Assembly (NCBI GenBank): GCA_027482245.1
Contig: JAIXWG010000026.1
Span: 1 to 64,000, forward strand
Direction of reading: 5' to 3'
Length of the DNA stretch: 64,000 nucleotides
Source: Acetobacteraceae bacterium
Lineage (GTDB): Bacteria > Pseudomonadota > Alphaproteobacteria > Acetobacterales > Acetobacteraceae
In this document: positions 1-8,400 of the stretch, piece by piece
How positions within the stretch are numbered: the first letter of the stretch is position 1
How the letters are laid out: each line of letters begins with the position of its first letter
The notes under the pieces: generated by a model
Seen by the model: the letters and a program-made list of their open reading frames with translations, nothing else
Told to the model about the DNA's origin: nothing
Database searches by the model: none
Program-made: the position numbers and the translations under genes

Positions 1-133
1 GACGGAGCCCGCCACGCGGCGGTGCCGAGAATGCAGGACGGCGCGGGCGCCGATCAGCCCGCTACGGGACGCCCCGGAACCGCAGGCGTGACGGCTCGGA
101 GAGACGAGCACCAAACCCCCGGAGGCCCGCCGC

Positions 134-379
134 ATGAGCAACCGCACCCTGGTCGAGTTGAACCACGATCACTGCCCGCACGACGAAGCGGGCGCGTTGC
201 GGCTAGGCCTCGCCCTCATGGCTTACATGCGCGCTGCCGATCCCACCGAGTTACCCCAGGGCGTCGAGTTTCGGCATTACCGGCATCACTCCGACCCATG
301 CCCAATCGACGCAGCGCGGGAGGCGGTGAAGGACATCGCCAGCCGGGCCCACGCCCACGTCGCCAAGTTCGTCCGCTAA
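134..379 (+). CDS. Small hypothetical prophage protein (81 aa)
   Basis: An 81-residue soluble, His-rich protein that I do not recognise. The start is supported by a GGAGG ribosome-binding site eight bases before the ATG, and a strong hairpin follows the stop codon, which together make a real single-gene transcription unit plausible. It is convergent with the two-gene WcbI/GSCFA cassette. A longer overlapping frame (22-561) has no ribosome-binding site and unnatural composition, so I prefer this one. No domain, membrane segment or signal peptide is visible. Function unknown. Confidence 0.5.
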   Translation: MSNRTLVELNHDHCPHDEAGALRLGLALMAYMRAADPTELPQGVEFRHYRHHSDPCPIDAAREAVKDIASRAHAHVAKFVR

Positions 380-394
380 ACCCCCGAACGCAGA

Positions 395-424
395 AGGCCC
401 CGGCGGAGCAATCCGCCGGGGCCT
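395..424. terminator. Bidirectional terminator hairpin between convergent genes
   Basis: A perfect 13-bp stem (395-407 pairing with 412-424) with a 4-base loop lies between the plus-strand gene ending at 379 and the minus-strand gene ending at 496. There is no long T-run, but such GC-rich stems are common terminators in G+C-rich bacteria. The sequence just left of the stem (CCCCCGAACGCAGAA) recurs beside a second hairpin at 2691-2726, so the two terminators are related copies. Confidence 0.6.
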
Positions 425-495
425 CTCGGGATCCTCCGCTCCTGGGTCAGGTCTGGGGCGGCGGCAGGTTTGCCAGTGCGCGCATGGCGCTAGGC

Positions 496-1371
496 TTAGG
501 CAGCGGCAGCACGAACCCTTGCGCGAATGAATGCACGCGCCCGGTCAATGGCAGGGGCTGAGAATTCACGTTTCAACCTGCGGTACGTTTCGTAGCAGCT
601 ATCAATGAACTCGCGATATGACTGGACCTGGTTCCTGGCGACAACGAATTCCTGGCTGCCGGGAACGTTAAGCTTCCGAGCGATCTCCGGGTAGACAGGC
701 CACACAGCGCCCTCGCCAAGCTGATCATGAAGGGAATCGCCAGGATCTTGAAAAGCAATGCCGTGGCGGGCTAGCCCCTGGCGCGCGATTTCAGCAAGGA
801 TGCCAATGACAGGGTGATTGATCGTGTGCATGAACACACCGCGACGAAGCGAAGTAAAATCGGTCAGGTCGAAGCCAAGCCGACTAGAGTCGCGCAGCAG
901 GAACTGAGCGCTGGCTTCATACTGATCGAAATACCCGAGCGACGCATAAGTGTAAGCGTTGAACAACATCTCAGCCCGCCATTCAGGCAAGCCTTCCAGG
1001 TAAGCGGCAGCAACAATCGCGCTATGGTATGGGCCGATACCGCTGCTCATGACCTGCTTTCCATCCAGGCGCACGTGAGTGCAGTCTGGAAAGAAGCCAG
1101 AAAACCCAAGGTATGGGCACGCCACCACCTTATCGGTCTTTGCCTTTATGGCTTCCAGAGACAAGGGACCGAATTGCTGCCCCCACGGCTGCATGAAGAC
1201 GACATCGCAGGCAGCGAGATCGGCAGCGAATTGGTGTCTCTTCGCTTCATCGACCCTGAAAATCCAACCGTCACCAACCAACACGGTGCGGCATCCAGGC
1301 ACCGCTTTTTCAAGGATGCTTTGCAGGCCGCGCGCCTGGCAGTTTCCAACAACGCCAATGCTGAGCGTCAT
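496..1371 (-). CDS. WcbI-like polysaccharide biosynthesis / acyltransferase-type protein
   Basis: A 291-residue protein resembling the WcbI family, which in Burkholderia acts in capsule biosynthesis as a putative CoA-binding acetyltransferase. Visible family features are an N-terminal GNCQ motif (residues 9-12) after a short strand, a QPWGQQF segment (61-67), PYLGFSGFFPDC (86-97), a conserved His in PYHSAIV (116) and MHTINHPV (181-188). The ATG overlaps the stop of the upstream GSCFA gene in an ATGA junction, so the two are translationally coupled. Codon use is visibly less G+C-rich than in the phage structural genes, suggesting separate acquisition. As prophage cargo it may modify a surface glycan; that role is inference. 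Confidence 0.7.
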   Translation of the reverse strand: MTLSIGVVGNCQARGLQSILEKAVPGCRTVLVGDGWIFRVDEAKRHQFAADLAACDVVFMQPWGQQFGPLSLEAIKAKTDKVVACPYLGFSGFFPDCTHVRLDGKQVMSSGIGPYHSAIVAAAYLEGLPEWRAEMLFNAYTYASLGYFDQYEASAQFLLRDSSRLGFDLTDFTSLRRGVFMHTINHPVIGILAEIARQGLARHGIAFQDPGDSLHDQLGEGAVWPVYPEIARKLNVPGSQEFVVARNQVQSYREFIDSCYETYRRLKREFSAPAIDRARAFIRARVRAAAA

Positions 1372-2420
1372 GGCTCCAGCAGCTCCTCGTCGCAGACGAC
1401 CCGGTAAAGATCTTGCAGCTCTGCCTCAGTCTGGGTCGCTGCAGACCGCCTGACGGTTGGCGCAGCAGGCGCCACTACCTGTTGGGAAAGATAGTGCTTT
1501 GAGAACAGCCCCATCACATGATCCACGCCGGCCGGCCGAACACTGCGGAGGTCAGGCTCGAACCATTTGTAGCCGGCGTTGTGGCCTGTGATGATCTCGT
1601 AGGACGGGAAGTAGGCGACGCCAGGCATGGCCTTGGCGACCATGTCGACCACGACGCGCAGCGCGGACTTCGAGTAGATGGTCGCCTGCAGGACGTGCGT
1701 TTTCTCATAGGTCGCGATCAGCGGAACCGGCGAGACCGTCAGGATTACGCGCATCGCGGGATTGATCAGTCGCGCGTGCTCGATGAAGCGCTTCAGGTCT
1801 TCGACCATGGACGCCACATCGAAGTTGATGAACTCGTAGTCGTCGAAACTCTCCGGACTGCCCGCGACGCCAGGGGCCAGGGGGAAGACGGCGCCATCCT
1901 TCTTGGCTTGCCACCCCTCGGTCAGACCGAGCGTGAACACGAAGACGTCGCAGGTCTCGAACATCTCCCGAACCGCCGCCAAGTGCTTGCGTCGATCCTC
2001 CCGGACCGCTTCCGGGCTGACGAAGCCGCCCGCCTCAATCTGAGGTCGGAATGGGTCGACGAAGCGGCCCTCCTTTCCCGCCCACACATCGTCTGAAGGC
2101 ACAAATAGCCCGTAGGCGCGCTCGAAAAGCTGCAGCAGTTGCCGGACTGTGTAGAGGTTCCCAAACCGCGCCGGGAACACGCCGTAGTTGTGCGCCGAAT
2201 CGCCTGGCTCGGTGACCAGGTATCGAAACCCTTTCGCCATGAGCGTGCGTGAAATGTGCTGCGCAAAGCAGCTTCCGCCCGTGGCGATGCGGTCTGAGGG
2301 CGAAAGCTTGAAGGGTGGCGGCATCACCGGATCGACCGCCTCAGGCTCTGGGCGAGCTACCGAACGCGACCAAAACGCCTGGTCAGGTAGCCCCGCATAC
2401 GGATTGGTGACGCTGGACAC
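1368..2420 (-). CDS. GSCFA-domain protein
   Basis: A 350-residue GSCFA family protein. The name-giving motif is at residues 49-55 (GSCFAQH), followed by NYGVFP and a GNLYT block near 78-91. The family has an SGNH-hydrolase-like fold and is often found with glycan or capsule genes; the substrate is unknown. I chose a GTG at 2420 because GGAGG lies four bases before it and the family's usual N-terminus (TNPY-GLPD) follows directly; an in-frame GTG at 2450 has no ribosome-binding site. It is the first gene of a two-gene cassette with the WcbI-like gene (4-bp overlap). Base composition differs from the phage genes, so this looks like a cargo pair. Role in envelope modification is inferred. Confidence 0.72.
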   Translation of the reverse strand: MSSVTNPYAGLPDQAFWSRSVARPEPEAVDPVMPPPFKLSPSDRIATGGSCFAQHISRTLMAKGFRYLVTEPGDSAHNYGVFPARFGNLYTVRQLLQLFERAYGLFVPSDDVWAGKEGRFVDPFRPQIEAGGFVSPEAVREDRRKHLAAVREMFETCDVFVFTLGLTEGWQAKKDGAVFPLAPGVAGSPESFDDYEFINFDVASMVEDLKRFIEHARLINPAMRVILTVSPVPLIATYEKTHVLQATIYSKSALRVVVDMVAKAMPGVAYFPSYEIITGHNAGYKWFEPDLRSVRPAGVDHVMGLFSKHYLSQQVVAPAAPTVRRSAATQTEAELQDLYRVVCDEELLEP

Positions 2421-2510
2421 AAAGCCTCCAGGGTTAGGGAGTGACGCCACGTTTTATTTATCAAGCGGCAGCCGGTCCATGATGCAGAGGGCGCCGGCGC
2501 GGCGATCCAT

Positions 2511-2521
2511 AGGTTCAACCT
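2511..2521. promoter_or_regulatory. 11-bp palindrome upstream of the GSCFA/WcbI cassette
   Basis: AGGTT-C-AACCT is a perfect inverted repeat in the 240-bp gap between the cassette and the second terminator. The stretch 2451-2535 is AT-richer than its surroundings and is the only place the cassette's own promoter could be, but I see no convincing -35/-10 pair. Possibly an operator; weak evidence. Confidence 0.25.
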
Positions 2522-2690
2522 GTAAACAATTCTTGATGGGGCGACTTCGTCAGGCTGCGGCAGGCGCTAACCCGGAGAAGAGCGCGCCTGCTCCGCCCGC
2601 CGCCGGCCTTGGCCCAGCGCATCGCGCCATGGCCGATCGTCCAGACCTTAGCCGGCAGAGATGGGCGCGGTGCCGACACCCCCCGAACGC

Positions 2691-2726
2691 AGAAAGCCCC
2701 GCGGGATCACTCCCGCGGGGCTTTCT
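2691..2726. terminator. Terminator hairpin at the end of the leftward late operon
   Basis: A perfect 16-bp stem (2691-2706 with 2711-2726) and a 4-base loop. Read leftward it ends in GGGGCTTTCT, typical of an intrinsic terminator. The last late gene ends inside the loop, so its final codons form one arm. The flanking CCCCGAACGCAGAA sequence is shared with the hairpin at 395-424; together the pair isolates the GSCFA/WcbI cassette from phage transcription. Confidence 0.7.
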
Positions 2727-2895
2727 GTTGCTCCGGCCGGGCCGGCGGCAGGTTGGCGAGCACGCGCATCGCGCGGTCCCACTCTGCGAAGTCGGCGTCG
2801 TTGATTTCGGGCGGTCCGGGCGATGACGCGGCGCCGGTACAGACCTCCGCCAAATCGGCGCCGGGTTGCTCCACCATTCGCGTCACCACCCGCAT
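2707..2895 (-). CDS. Small hypothetical protein, last gene of the late operon
   Basis: A 62-residue protein of unknown function. A GGGGAGG ribosome-binding site lies five bases before the ATG, and the gene overlaps the end of the Rz1-like gene by 13 bp, consistent with membership of the lysis module. The stop codon falls in the loop of the terminator hairpin. No transmembrane segment, lipobox or known domain is visible. Confidence 0.5.
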   Translation of the reverse strand: MRVVTRMVEQPGADLAEVCTGAASSPGPPEINDADFAEWDRAMRVLANLPPARPEQQKAPRE

Positions 2896-3071
2896 AGGCG
2901 CCTCCCCGTCTCGTTGTGAACCAGCAGCTGGCGGGCCGTGCCGTCGGTCAGCACGTCCGCCCGGCTGATCAGGATCGGGCGCCAGGCGCCGCAGGGGTCA
3001 GTCGCGCGACCATCCGCGGCGCAGCCGGTCAGCAGCGCCAGGATCCCGAGACACATCGCGATCCACCGCAT
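2883..3071 (-). CDS. Rz1-like outer-membrane spanin lipoprotein
   Basis: A 62-residue precursor with a short hydrophobic signal and a lipobox ending LLTG-Cys17, followed by a small periplasmic part. In tailed phages the Rz1 lipoprotein sits in the outer membrane and pairs with inner-membrane Rz to fuse the membranes at lysis. The start at 3071 is set by a GGGAGG site seven bases upstream. The gene overlaps the end of the preceding Rz-like gene by 74 bp in another frame, the nested arrangement typical of Rz/Rz1 pairs. The mature part is not notably proline-rich, unlike lambda Rz1, so assignment rests on lipobox and position. Confidence 0.65.
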   Translation of the reverse strand: MRWIAMCLGILALLTGCAADGRATDPCGAWRPILISRADVLTDGTARQLLVHNETGRRLCGW

Positions 3072-3237
3072 CGCGCACCTCCCGCCGCCGTAGCGCGGCA
3101 TCCATGCCATCTGCCTTCGCGCCGTCCTTCGCCGCGCGCTGGCCGGCGAGGTAGGCGCCGGCGACGATCGCGACGCCGGCCGCCAGCGCGACCATCCAGC
3201 CCTGCAGCCGGGCCCAGAGGCCGGCCAGCAGGATCAC
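2998..3237 (-). CDS. Rz-like inner-membrane spanin
   Basis: A 79-residue protein with one N-terminal transmembrane segment (about residues 14-33, VALAAGVAIVAGAYLAG) and a charged Arg/Asp/Glu-rich tail likely to form a periplasmic helix. The GTG start overlaps the endolysin stop (GTGA) and has GGAGG five bases upstream. Size, topology, place after the endolysin and the overlapping lipoprotein gene identify it as the Rz-type partner of the spanin complex. Short for a spanin but within the range of small phage examples. Confidence 0.65.
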   Translation of the reverse strand: MILLAGLWARLQGWMVALAAGVAIVAGAYLAGQRAAKDGAKADGMDAALRRREVRDAVDRDVSRDPGAADRLRRGWSRD

Positions 3238-3890
3238 GCCGCCCTCCCGCGCCGCTGGGTCAGCACCCAGGCGAGCGCGACCACCAGCACGCCGAGCACC
3301 AGCGCCACGCCGGTCCACTGGGGCAGCGCGCCGAGGCTGGTGACGACGGTGGCCGCCGGGGTAGCGACTGCCGCGACGGTGGCGATGGTGGTGGCGCCGC
3401 GGCCGGTGCCGGTGGCCGCGGCTTCCCGCACCGTCGCCACCGGCTTCACGATGCCGGCGCGGCGCAGGCCCTCGTCCAGCACAGCATCGGGATAGGGCTG
3501 GCCGCCCAGCTCCTTGGCGATGATCGCCTCCACCAGCGGCCGCGCGTCGGCGTAGGCGTGGAGGTCGAGGACATCATTCACGCCGCGGCCCATCCGCCGC
3601 GCCACGAAGGTGATGTAGGCGGCGGTGTTGTTCCGGTCCGCCGCCGGCGCCCAGCGGCTGATGATCTGCGTGATGCTTCGCAGCTGGTGCCGGTCCTGGT
3701 AGGTCGTCAGCAGCGCGGCCAGGGCGCGGATGCCGAATTCGTGGCTTTCGAAGGCGGCAAAGCGCCGCTGCGAGGCGGGGAGCCATAGGTCACCCAGGCC
3801 CGTCTGCCCCTGCCACTTGTTCGCCGGGACATAGTCGATGTTGCCCGGGTTCCGGTTGCGGAACCCGCGCGACTGCTCTGCCGCGTTCAT
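3234..3890 (-). CDS. Membrane-anchored endolysin (lysozyme-like, P5/muramidase type)
   Basis: A 218-residue peptidoglycan-degrading protein. The lysozyme-like domain (about 8-130) shows FRNRNPGNI (10-18), FESHEFGIRAL (48-58) and SRWAP-NNT-Y (78-92). A flexible linker follows, and then a C-terminal transmembrane helix (about 194-211) with a basic tail. The start at 3890 has an AAGGA site. The same fold is found near the C-terminus of the tape measure protein at 14726-16735. A stem-loop with 7-bp arms (3918-3936) separates it from the holin gene. The membrane anchor suggests a tethered endolysin rather than a freely diffusing one; that is inference. Confidence 0.75.
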   Translation of the reverse strand: MNAAEQSRGFRNRNPGNIDYVPANKWQGQTGLGDLWLPASQRRFAAFESHEFGIRALAALLTTYQDRHQLRSITQIISRWAPAADRNNTAAYITFVARRMGRGVNDVLDLHAYADARPLVEAIIAKELGGQPYPDAVLDEGLRRAGIVKPVATVREAAATGTGRGATTIATVAAVATPAATVVTSLGALPQWTGVALVLGVLVVALAWVLTQRRGRAA

Positions 3891-3942
3891 GCGGAGCTTC
3901 CTTCGATGAGGGGGATTGCCGGGCGGGCAGCCCGGCCGGGGA

Positions 3943-4254
3943 TCAGCGCCGCCGGAAGCCGGCCAGCAGCGCCTCGATGATCGGGTCCAGCACTGCCGGC
4001 CCCTTGTTCGCGAGCACGCCGATGATGACCAGTGCGGGGCTGCCGTCGATGCCGGCGGCGGCGCAGCCGATTGCCCCCATCGCGGCGCAGGCACCGATCA
4101 GCGGCACTTCATAAACCAGCACGGTGAGCACCTTCCGCCAGGTCAGGTTCTCCCGCGCCACGCGGGCCAGCAGCAATGCGCGGCCAGCCGCCGCTGCGAT
4201 GAGGGATGCCGCCGCCTCGGCGCCGGACGGCAGTGGTTCCGGGAGGAGCGGCAT
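3943..4254 (-). CDS. Holin-like membrane protein
   Basis: A 103-residue protein with two hydrophobic segments (about 45-65 and 70-86) after a charged LARVARENLTWRK stretch, and a basic C-terminus (FRRR). Size, topology and position immediately upstream of the endolysin support a holin of the LydA-like type that permeabilises the inner membrane to time lysis. The ATG overlaps the stop of the upstream gene by one base (TGATG). I rely mainly on topology and context. Confidence 0.6.
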   Translation of the reverse strand: MPLLPEPLPSGAEAAASLIAAAAGRALLLARVARENLTWRKVLTVLVYEVPLIGACAAMGAIGCAAAGIDGSPALVIIGVLANKGPAVLDPIIEALLAGFRRR

Positions 4255-5474
4255 CAGACGGTCAGGGCCTGCAGCGTCGCCGCATCCAGCCGTCGCGGCC
4301 ACCAAGCGACGCGGGAGAGCGTGCCGCCCCAGGCGGAGGCCGAGAGCTGCGCGAGCCCAGCGGGGATCGAGGCCGGCGCAGCAGACACCACGGCGCCGCC
4401 GTTCAGGCACAGGTCCATCGCGCCAGGCTCAAAGCCGAGTGCGAGGACGAAGTCACCGTCGTCGCCGACCGTGGCGCCGGCCAGGGTGGCGATGGACGAT
4501 CCGCCCGAAACCACCTCGGCCTGGACGGCGCGCCCCGCCTGGCGCGTGATCGAGATGCGGTTGTTCGACGTGCCGTCGCTGTAGCGCAGCGCCTCGGTCA
4601 GCGCATTGACCGGCGGCGCGCGGCCGGCGACCAGCAGCGTTCCGGTTGTGAGGCCGGTCGTGGCACCCCAGGACGAAAGAAGCGCCGTGAAGCTTTCCGC
4701 CGACCGCGTGCTGGCAGCGACCGCGCCAGATGCCGGGATGATGGGCGTCGAGGGCGCGGTCGCGCCGACCTCCACCTGCGGCCAGCCGACGAAGATCGTC
4801 ACGTCGGCCGCGCCTGCCGAGCGGAAGGCCAGCGAGCACCGCTGCTGGACCCGCGCGGTGGTGACATCACTGGCGATGGCGCCCGTCCGCACCACGCGCT
4901 GCAAGGCGGTGGAAAGCGTGACAGACACAGCGCTGTTGCTGGAAACCGACCCGCCGCCGGAATTGCGGGAAGTCACGCCATTGGAGAACAGGCCCACATT
5001 CGCCAAGGTGCCGTTGACGACGGCAACATAGACGGATGCCGCCACCTGATCCGACGGCGAGGCCGCGATGCCCGTCGTGGTGTCTGTGTCGATGCCTGCG
5101 GCTGCGTTATCGACGCTGACCGTCCCCGTGTAGCGCAGCAGAATACCGTTGATGCCGCCCAGCGTTGCGCGGCCGAGGCTTTCGACGGCGATGCCCGCGG
5201 GGACGGTTATCGACCAATTTGTCGCCGCGGTTCCCGGCGTCCCCGCCACGGCGCCCTCGGCCGAGGGGTTGCGGACGCCGTTGCTGCCGGCAGCCTCGAA
5301 CGCCACGCCCAGGGCGTTGCCCAGCGCATCGTGCTGGAAGCGCGGCGCGCCGGCCGGCAGGTATCGCCAGACGCCCGAGGCCAGCAGCCGCGCCGCACCG
5401 CTGGCCCGGGTGAAGGCCACGCGGGGATCGAGCCCCCGCGCCGCCCGCATGTCGATGTTGATCTGCGGGCGCAT
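4254..5474 (-). CDS. Phage fibre/spike-type protein with lectin-like domain
   Basis: A 406-residue virion protein. The N-terminus carries the pattern of a head-spike/fibre family (FTRAS...PRF-HD near residues 21-50). A carbohydrate-binding-like beta region follows (about 65-240), and the C-terminal third resembles a concanavalin-like LamG sheet ending in a WWPRRL segment near residue 395. It lies between the large tail fibre and the lysis genes and overlaps both neighbours by one base, so it is probably an adhesion accessory. The exact place in the virion is not known. Confidence 0.55.
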   Translation of the reverse strand: MRPQINIDMRAARGLDPRVAFTRASGAARLLASGVWRYLPAGAPRFQHDALGNALGVAFEAAGSNGVRNPSAEGAVAGTPGTAATNWSITVPAGIAVESLGRATLGGINGILLRYTGTVSVDNAAAGIDTDTTTGIAASPSDQVAASVYVAVVNGTLANVGLFSNGVTSRNSGGGSVSSNSAVSVTLSTALQRVVRTGAIASDVTTARVQQRCSLAFRSAGAADVTIFVGWPQVEVGATAPSTPIIPASGAVAASTRSAESFTALLSSWGATTGLTTGTLLVAGRAPPVNALTEALRYSDGTSNNRISITRQAGRAVQAEVVSGGSSIATLAGATVGDDGDFVLALGFEPGAMDLCLNGGAVVSAAPASIPAGLAQLSASAWGGTLSRVAWWPRRLDAATLQALTV

Positions 5475-8400
5475 CAGGCAATCCTCTCAAAGCGGGTGGT
5501 GTCGCGGTAGGCGATCATCGCGCTGGCGCCGTCCGCCACGGTGATGGAGGTAGCCGCCGCCCCGATCACGTCGGTGCCGGCGCGCGCGATGGTCAGCGTG
5601 TTGCCGCTGCGGTTGACCACGCGGACCCACCAGCCGGCCACAAGGTCGGACAGCAGCGGCAGCGTCCATGTCAGCGTGCCGGTCTCCGCGACCAGCGCAC
5701 GGCCGAAGTCAGCGGGCCCGATCTGGTAGGCCGCGCCGCGCGCTTCCGGGAACTGCCCCCGCAGGCCGTCGGCCGGCCAGAAGGCGGCGTCGCCAAGATC
5801 CGCCACGCGCGGCACGCGCAGCGGCGCCATGCCAGGCAGCAGGGCGGGCGCGGCTTCCCCCAGAGCGCTGATCACCTCGAAGCGCGTGCCGTCGCGGTAG
5901 GCGAGGATGGCGGCGCCGCCCGGCGCGATGGTCAGGCTGGTGTCCGACGCACCAATCACATCGCTGCCCGTGCGTGTGACGGTGATGTTCAGCGTGGATC
6001 GGTTGCGCAGCCGCACCCACCAGCCCGGCGGCAGATCGGCAAGCAGGGGAAGCGACCAGGTCACGCCTCCCGTCTCCGCAACCAGCGTGCGGCCATAGTC
6101 CGTGGTGGTGATGGCGTAGGCGGCGCCCTGCGCGGCCATCCAGACGCCGCGCAAGGCCTCCGCGTCCCAATAGGCGGCGCTGCCGAGTTCCGCATTGCGC
6201 GGCAGGTCCAAGGGATCGAGGCCGACGGCAATGCCGGTGGTGACGCCGCCATAGGCGATCACGACCCAGGACGACCCGATGCGCTTGACCTGGCACCAGT
6301 CGCCCGTGGCGAGGCTGCGCAGCCCGCCGATGGAGAGCCTGCCAGTGCCGCCGCCGGAGCGCGTGAAGTTCAGCGTCTGGCCGTTGTGGACGCCCTGCGT
6401 GGTGCCGCTGGTCGGCAGGGCGATGGTGCGATCGACTGTCAGCGTGCCGGTGTGCAGCACGTTGTGCCCCATGGTCCAGGGCAGGTGCGTGTAGCTTTCG
6501 TCGGTGGCGATCGTCGCCACCTCCGCCGGCGGCAGATCGACGGACGCCACGGAACTGCTGCCGAAATTGTAGGGCACCACCCCCGAGACCCCGTCATTGG
6601 TCCAGTAGTTGCGGCCCAGCCGAATGCTGCTGGCTACATCGAACAGGACGTTTTTCGTCCGGGTGCTCTCGGTGTCCCGCATGTGGTTGTTGGCGACGGT
6701 CGGGCGCGCGCCCGCGATGCGCAGGGCTTCGTAGGTCGTCGGCCCCTCGCAGCTCCAGTCGCGGATGAAATTGTCCGTCACGATGCAGTCGTCGCAGCCA
6801 GAGGCCGTCCAGATGGCTCGGATCTGCTGTCGGATCAGCTTGTTGTCCCGGATCACCATGCCGGGGTTGGCGTTGGTGGAGACGATGGCGCTGGACCCGC
6901 CGATGACGGTGTTTCGGCTGATCCGCGCGAAGTTTGCGCCAGTCGCGGCGCGAATGCCCACCCACAGCGTGCCGGTGGTGGCGGGAAGGACTATGAAGTT
7001 GTCCACCACCTCCACGTCGTAGCAATTTGTGACGTAGATGCTGCCCTCAAAGAATGTGGTCGCTGTACTTTCATCCCCCAGGAAATTTCCGGCGATGCGG
7101 CAACGACGAGGGATGGCGGCAAGGTCGCTCTGCGTCGCGGCGAAGCTGATATGCCGGCGGGTGCATTCATAGATATGGTTTCCGGTGATCTCGACCTCCC
7201 GCTGAGAGGAGGTGCAGAGGATGCCGTTGCTGCACCCCCGGACGATGTTGTTCGACACCTTGACGCGCAGCGCGTTCGACAGGGTGATGCCGGCGCTACC
7301 GCCCCCCTGAAGCGACACGACGATGTTGCTGTCCACGACGGAATACTGCGTCAGGTCCAGGGTCGGGTTGACCTTGATCGTGATGCCGCCGATGACGTTG
7401 TTCGGCCGGTCAAAGATCACAATGTTGCCGATGACGGTGTAGCCGTAGCTCAGGCTTTCCGACCCGCCACCGATGTCGATCGACTCTCCGCTGCTGCCTG
7501 CGCCGCAGTTAAGGCAGATGTTGCCGATGATGGTACTGCGCTGTACCTGCCAGTTGATGTCGAGCGCTTCAGTCCGGACGTTCTCAATATAGTTGTGATT
7601 GATATAGATGTCTTGGCACACGCCCGCACCTGGCGATGCCGTAGCGTTGCCGCCGGCTGCGAAGCCGTAGAAGGCCCGCCCCCCGCCGAGCACCGCGTTG
7701 CGCTCCATCCAGACCTTGGAACAGAAGCGTTCCGCCGCCGCGCCGAAGCAGCCGATGAAGGTGCAGTTTTGGACGCGCACATTGGTGGTGAAGGCGTCTG
7801 CCGTCCCCGAGAAGATGACGCCACCCGTGACCTGGCCGTTGCCGGTCCGCTCGAACACCACGCCATCAATGCGGATGTTGGTCCGGCTGATGGGGTTGAA
7901 AAACAGATTGTTGACGGTGTCGGCCGCCGTCTTCCGCAGCCATCCGTTGCGGATCGTCACGTTGGACGGCAGGTTGATGGCGGGGCCGTTCAGAACGTAG
8001 GTCCGGCCCATCAGGTCGAGCGTTCCGCCATTCCGCAGCGCCATGGCGGTGAAGGCACGGCCGAAGGCGACCTGGTCATCCGTGCTGCCATCGCCCTTGG
8101 CGCCGAAGTCCATAGCGGTGAGCGCATCGCCCAGCTTGGCGAAGACGGTCAGGTCAACGGCATCGGTGTCCGCCTGCCGGAACTTCATCAACTCGACGCC
8201 GGCCACGACCTCCGCCCGCGCTGCGGCGGCGGAGGCGAGGGCCGCGGTGACGGCCGCGTCACGCGCGGCCACGGCATCGCTGCGCGCCTGTGCGGCCGCG
8301 GCCACTTCCGGCTCCACCGCATCCAGCCCGGCGGCGGCGCCGGCATCGGCGGCGGCAGCGAGGACGCTGGCGCCGGTCACGCGCACGCCGGCGCCGTCGC

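Noticed and set aside
22..561. A 179-codon plus-strand frame at the window start
   Set aside because: No ribosome-binding site, Pro/Arg/Gly-rich noise, and it runs through the terminator; the 81-residue frame at 134-379 fits better.
7000..8000. Repeat pattern in the tailspike as a possible CRISPR array
   Set aside because: The repetition is at the protein level (beta-helix rungs); there are no identical DNA repeats with spacers. No CRISPR array, rRNA or insertion sequence was seen anywhere in the window.
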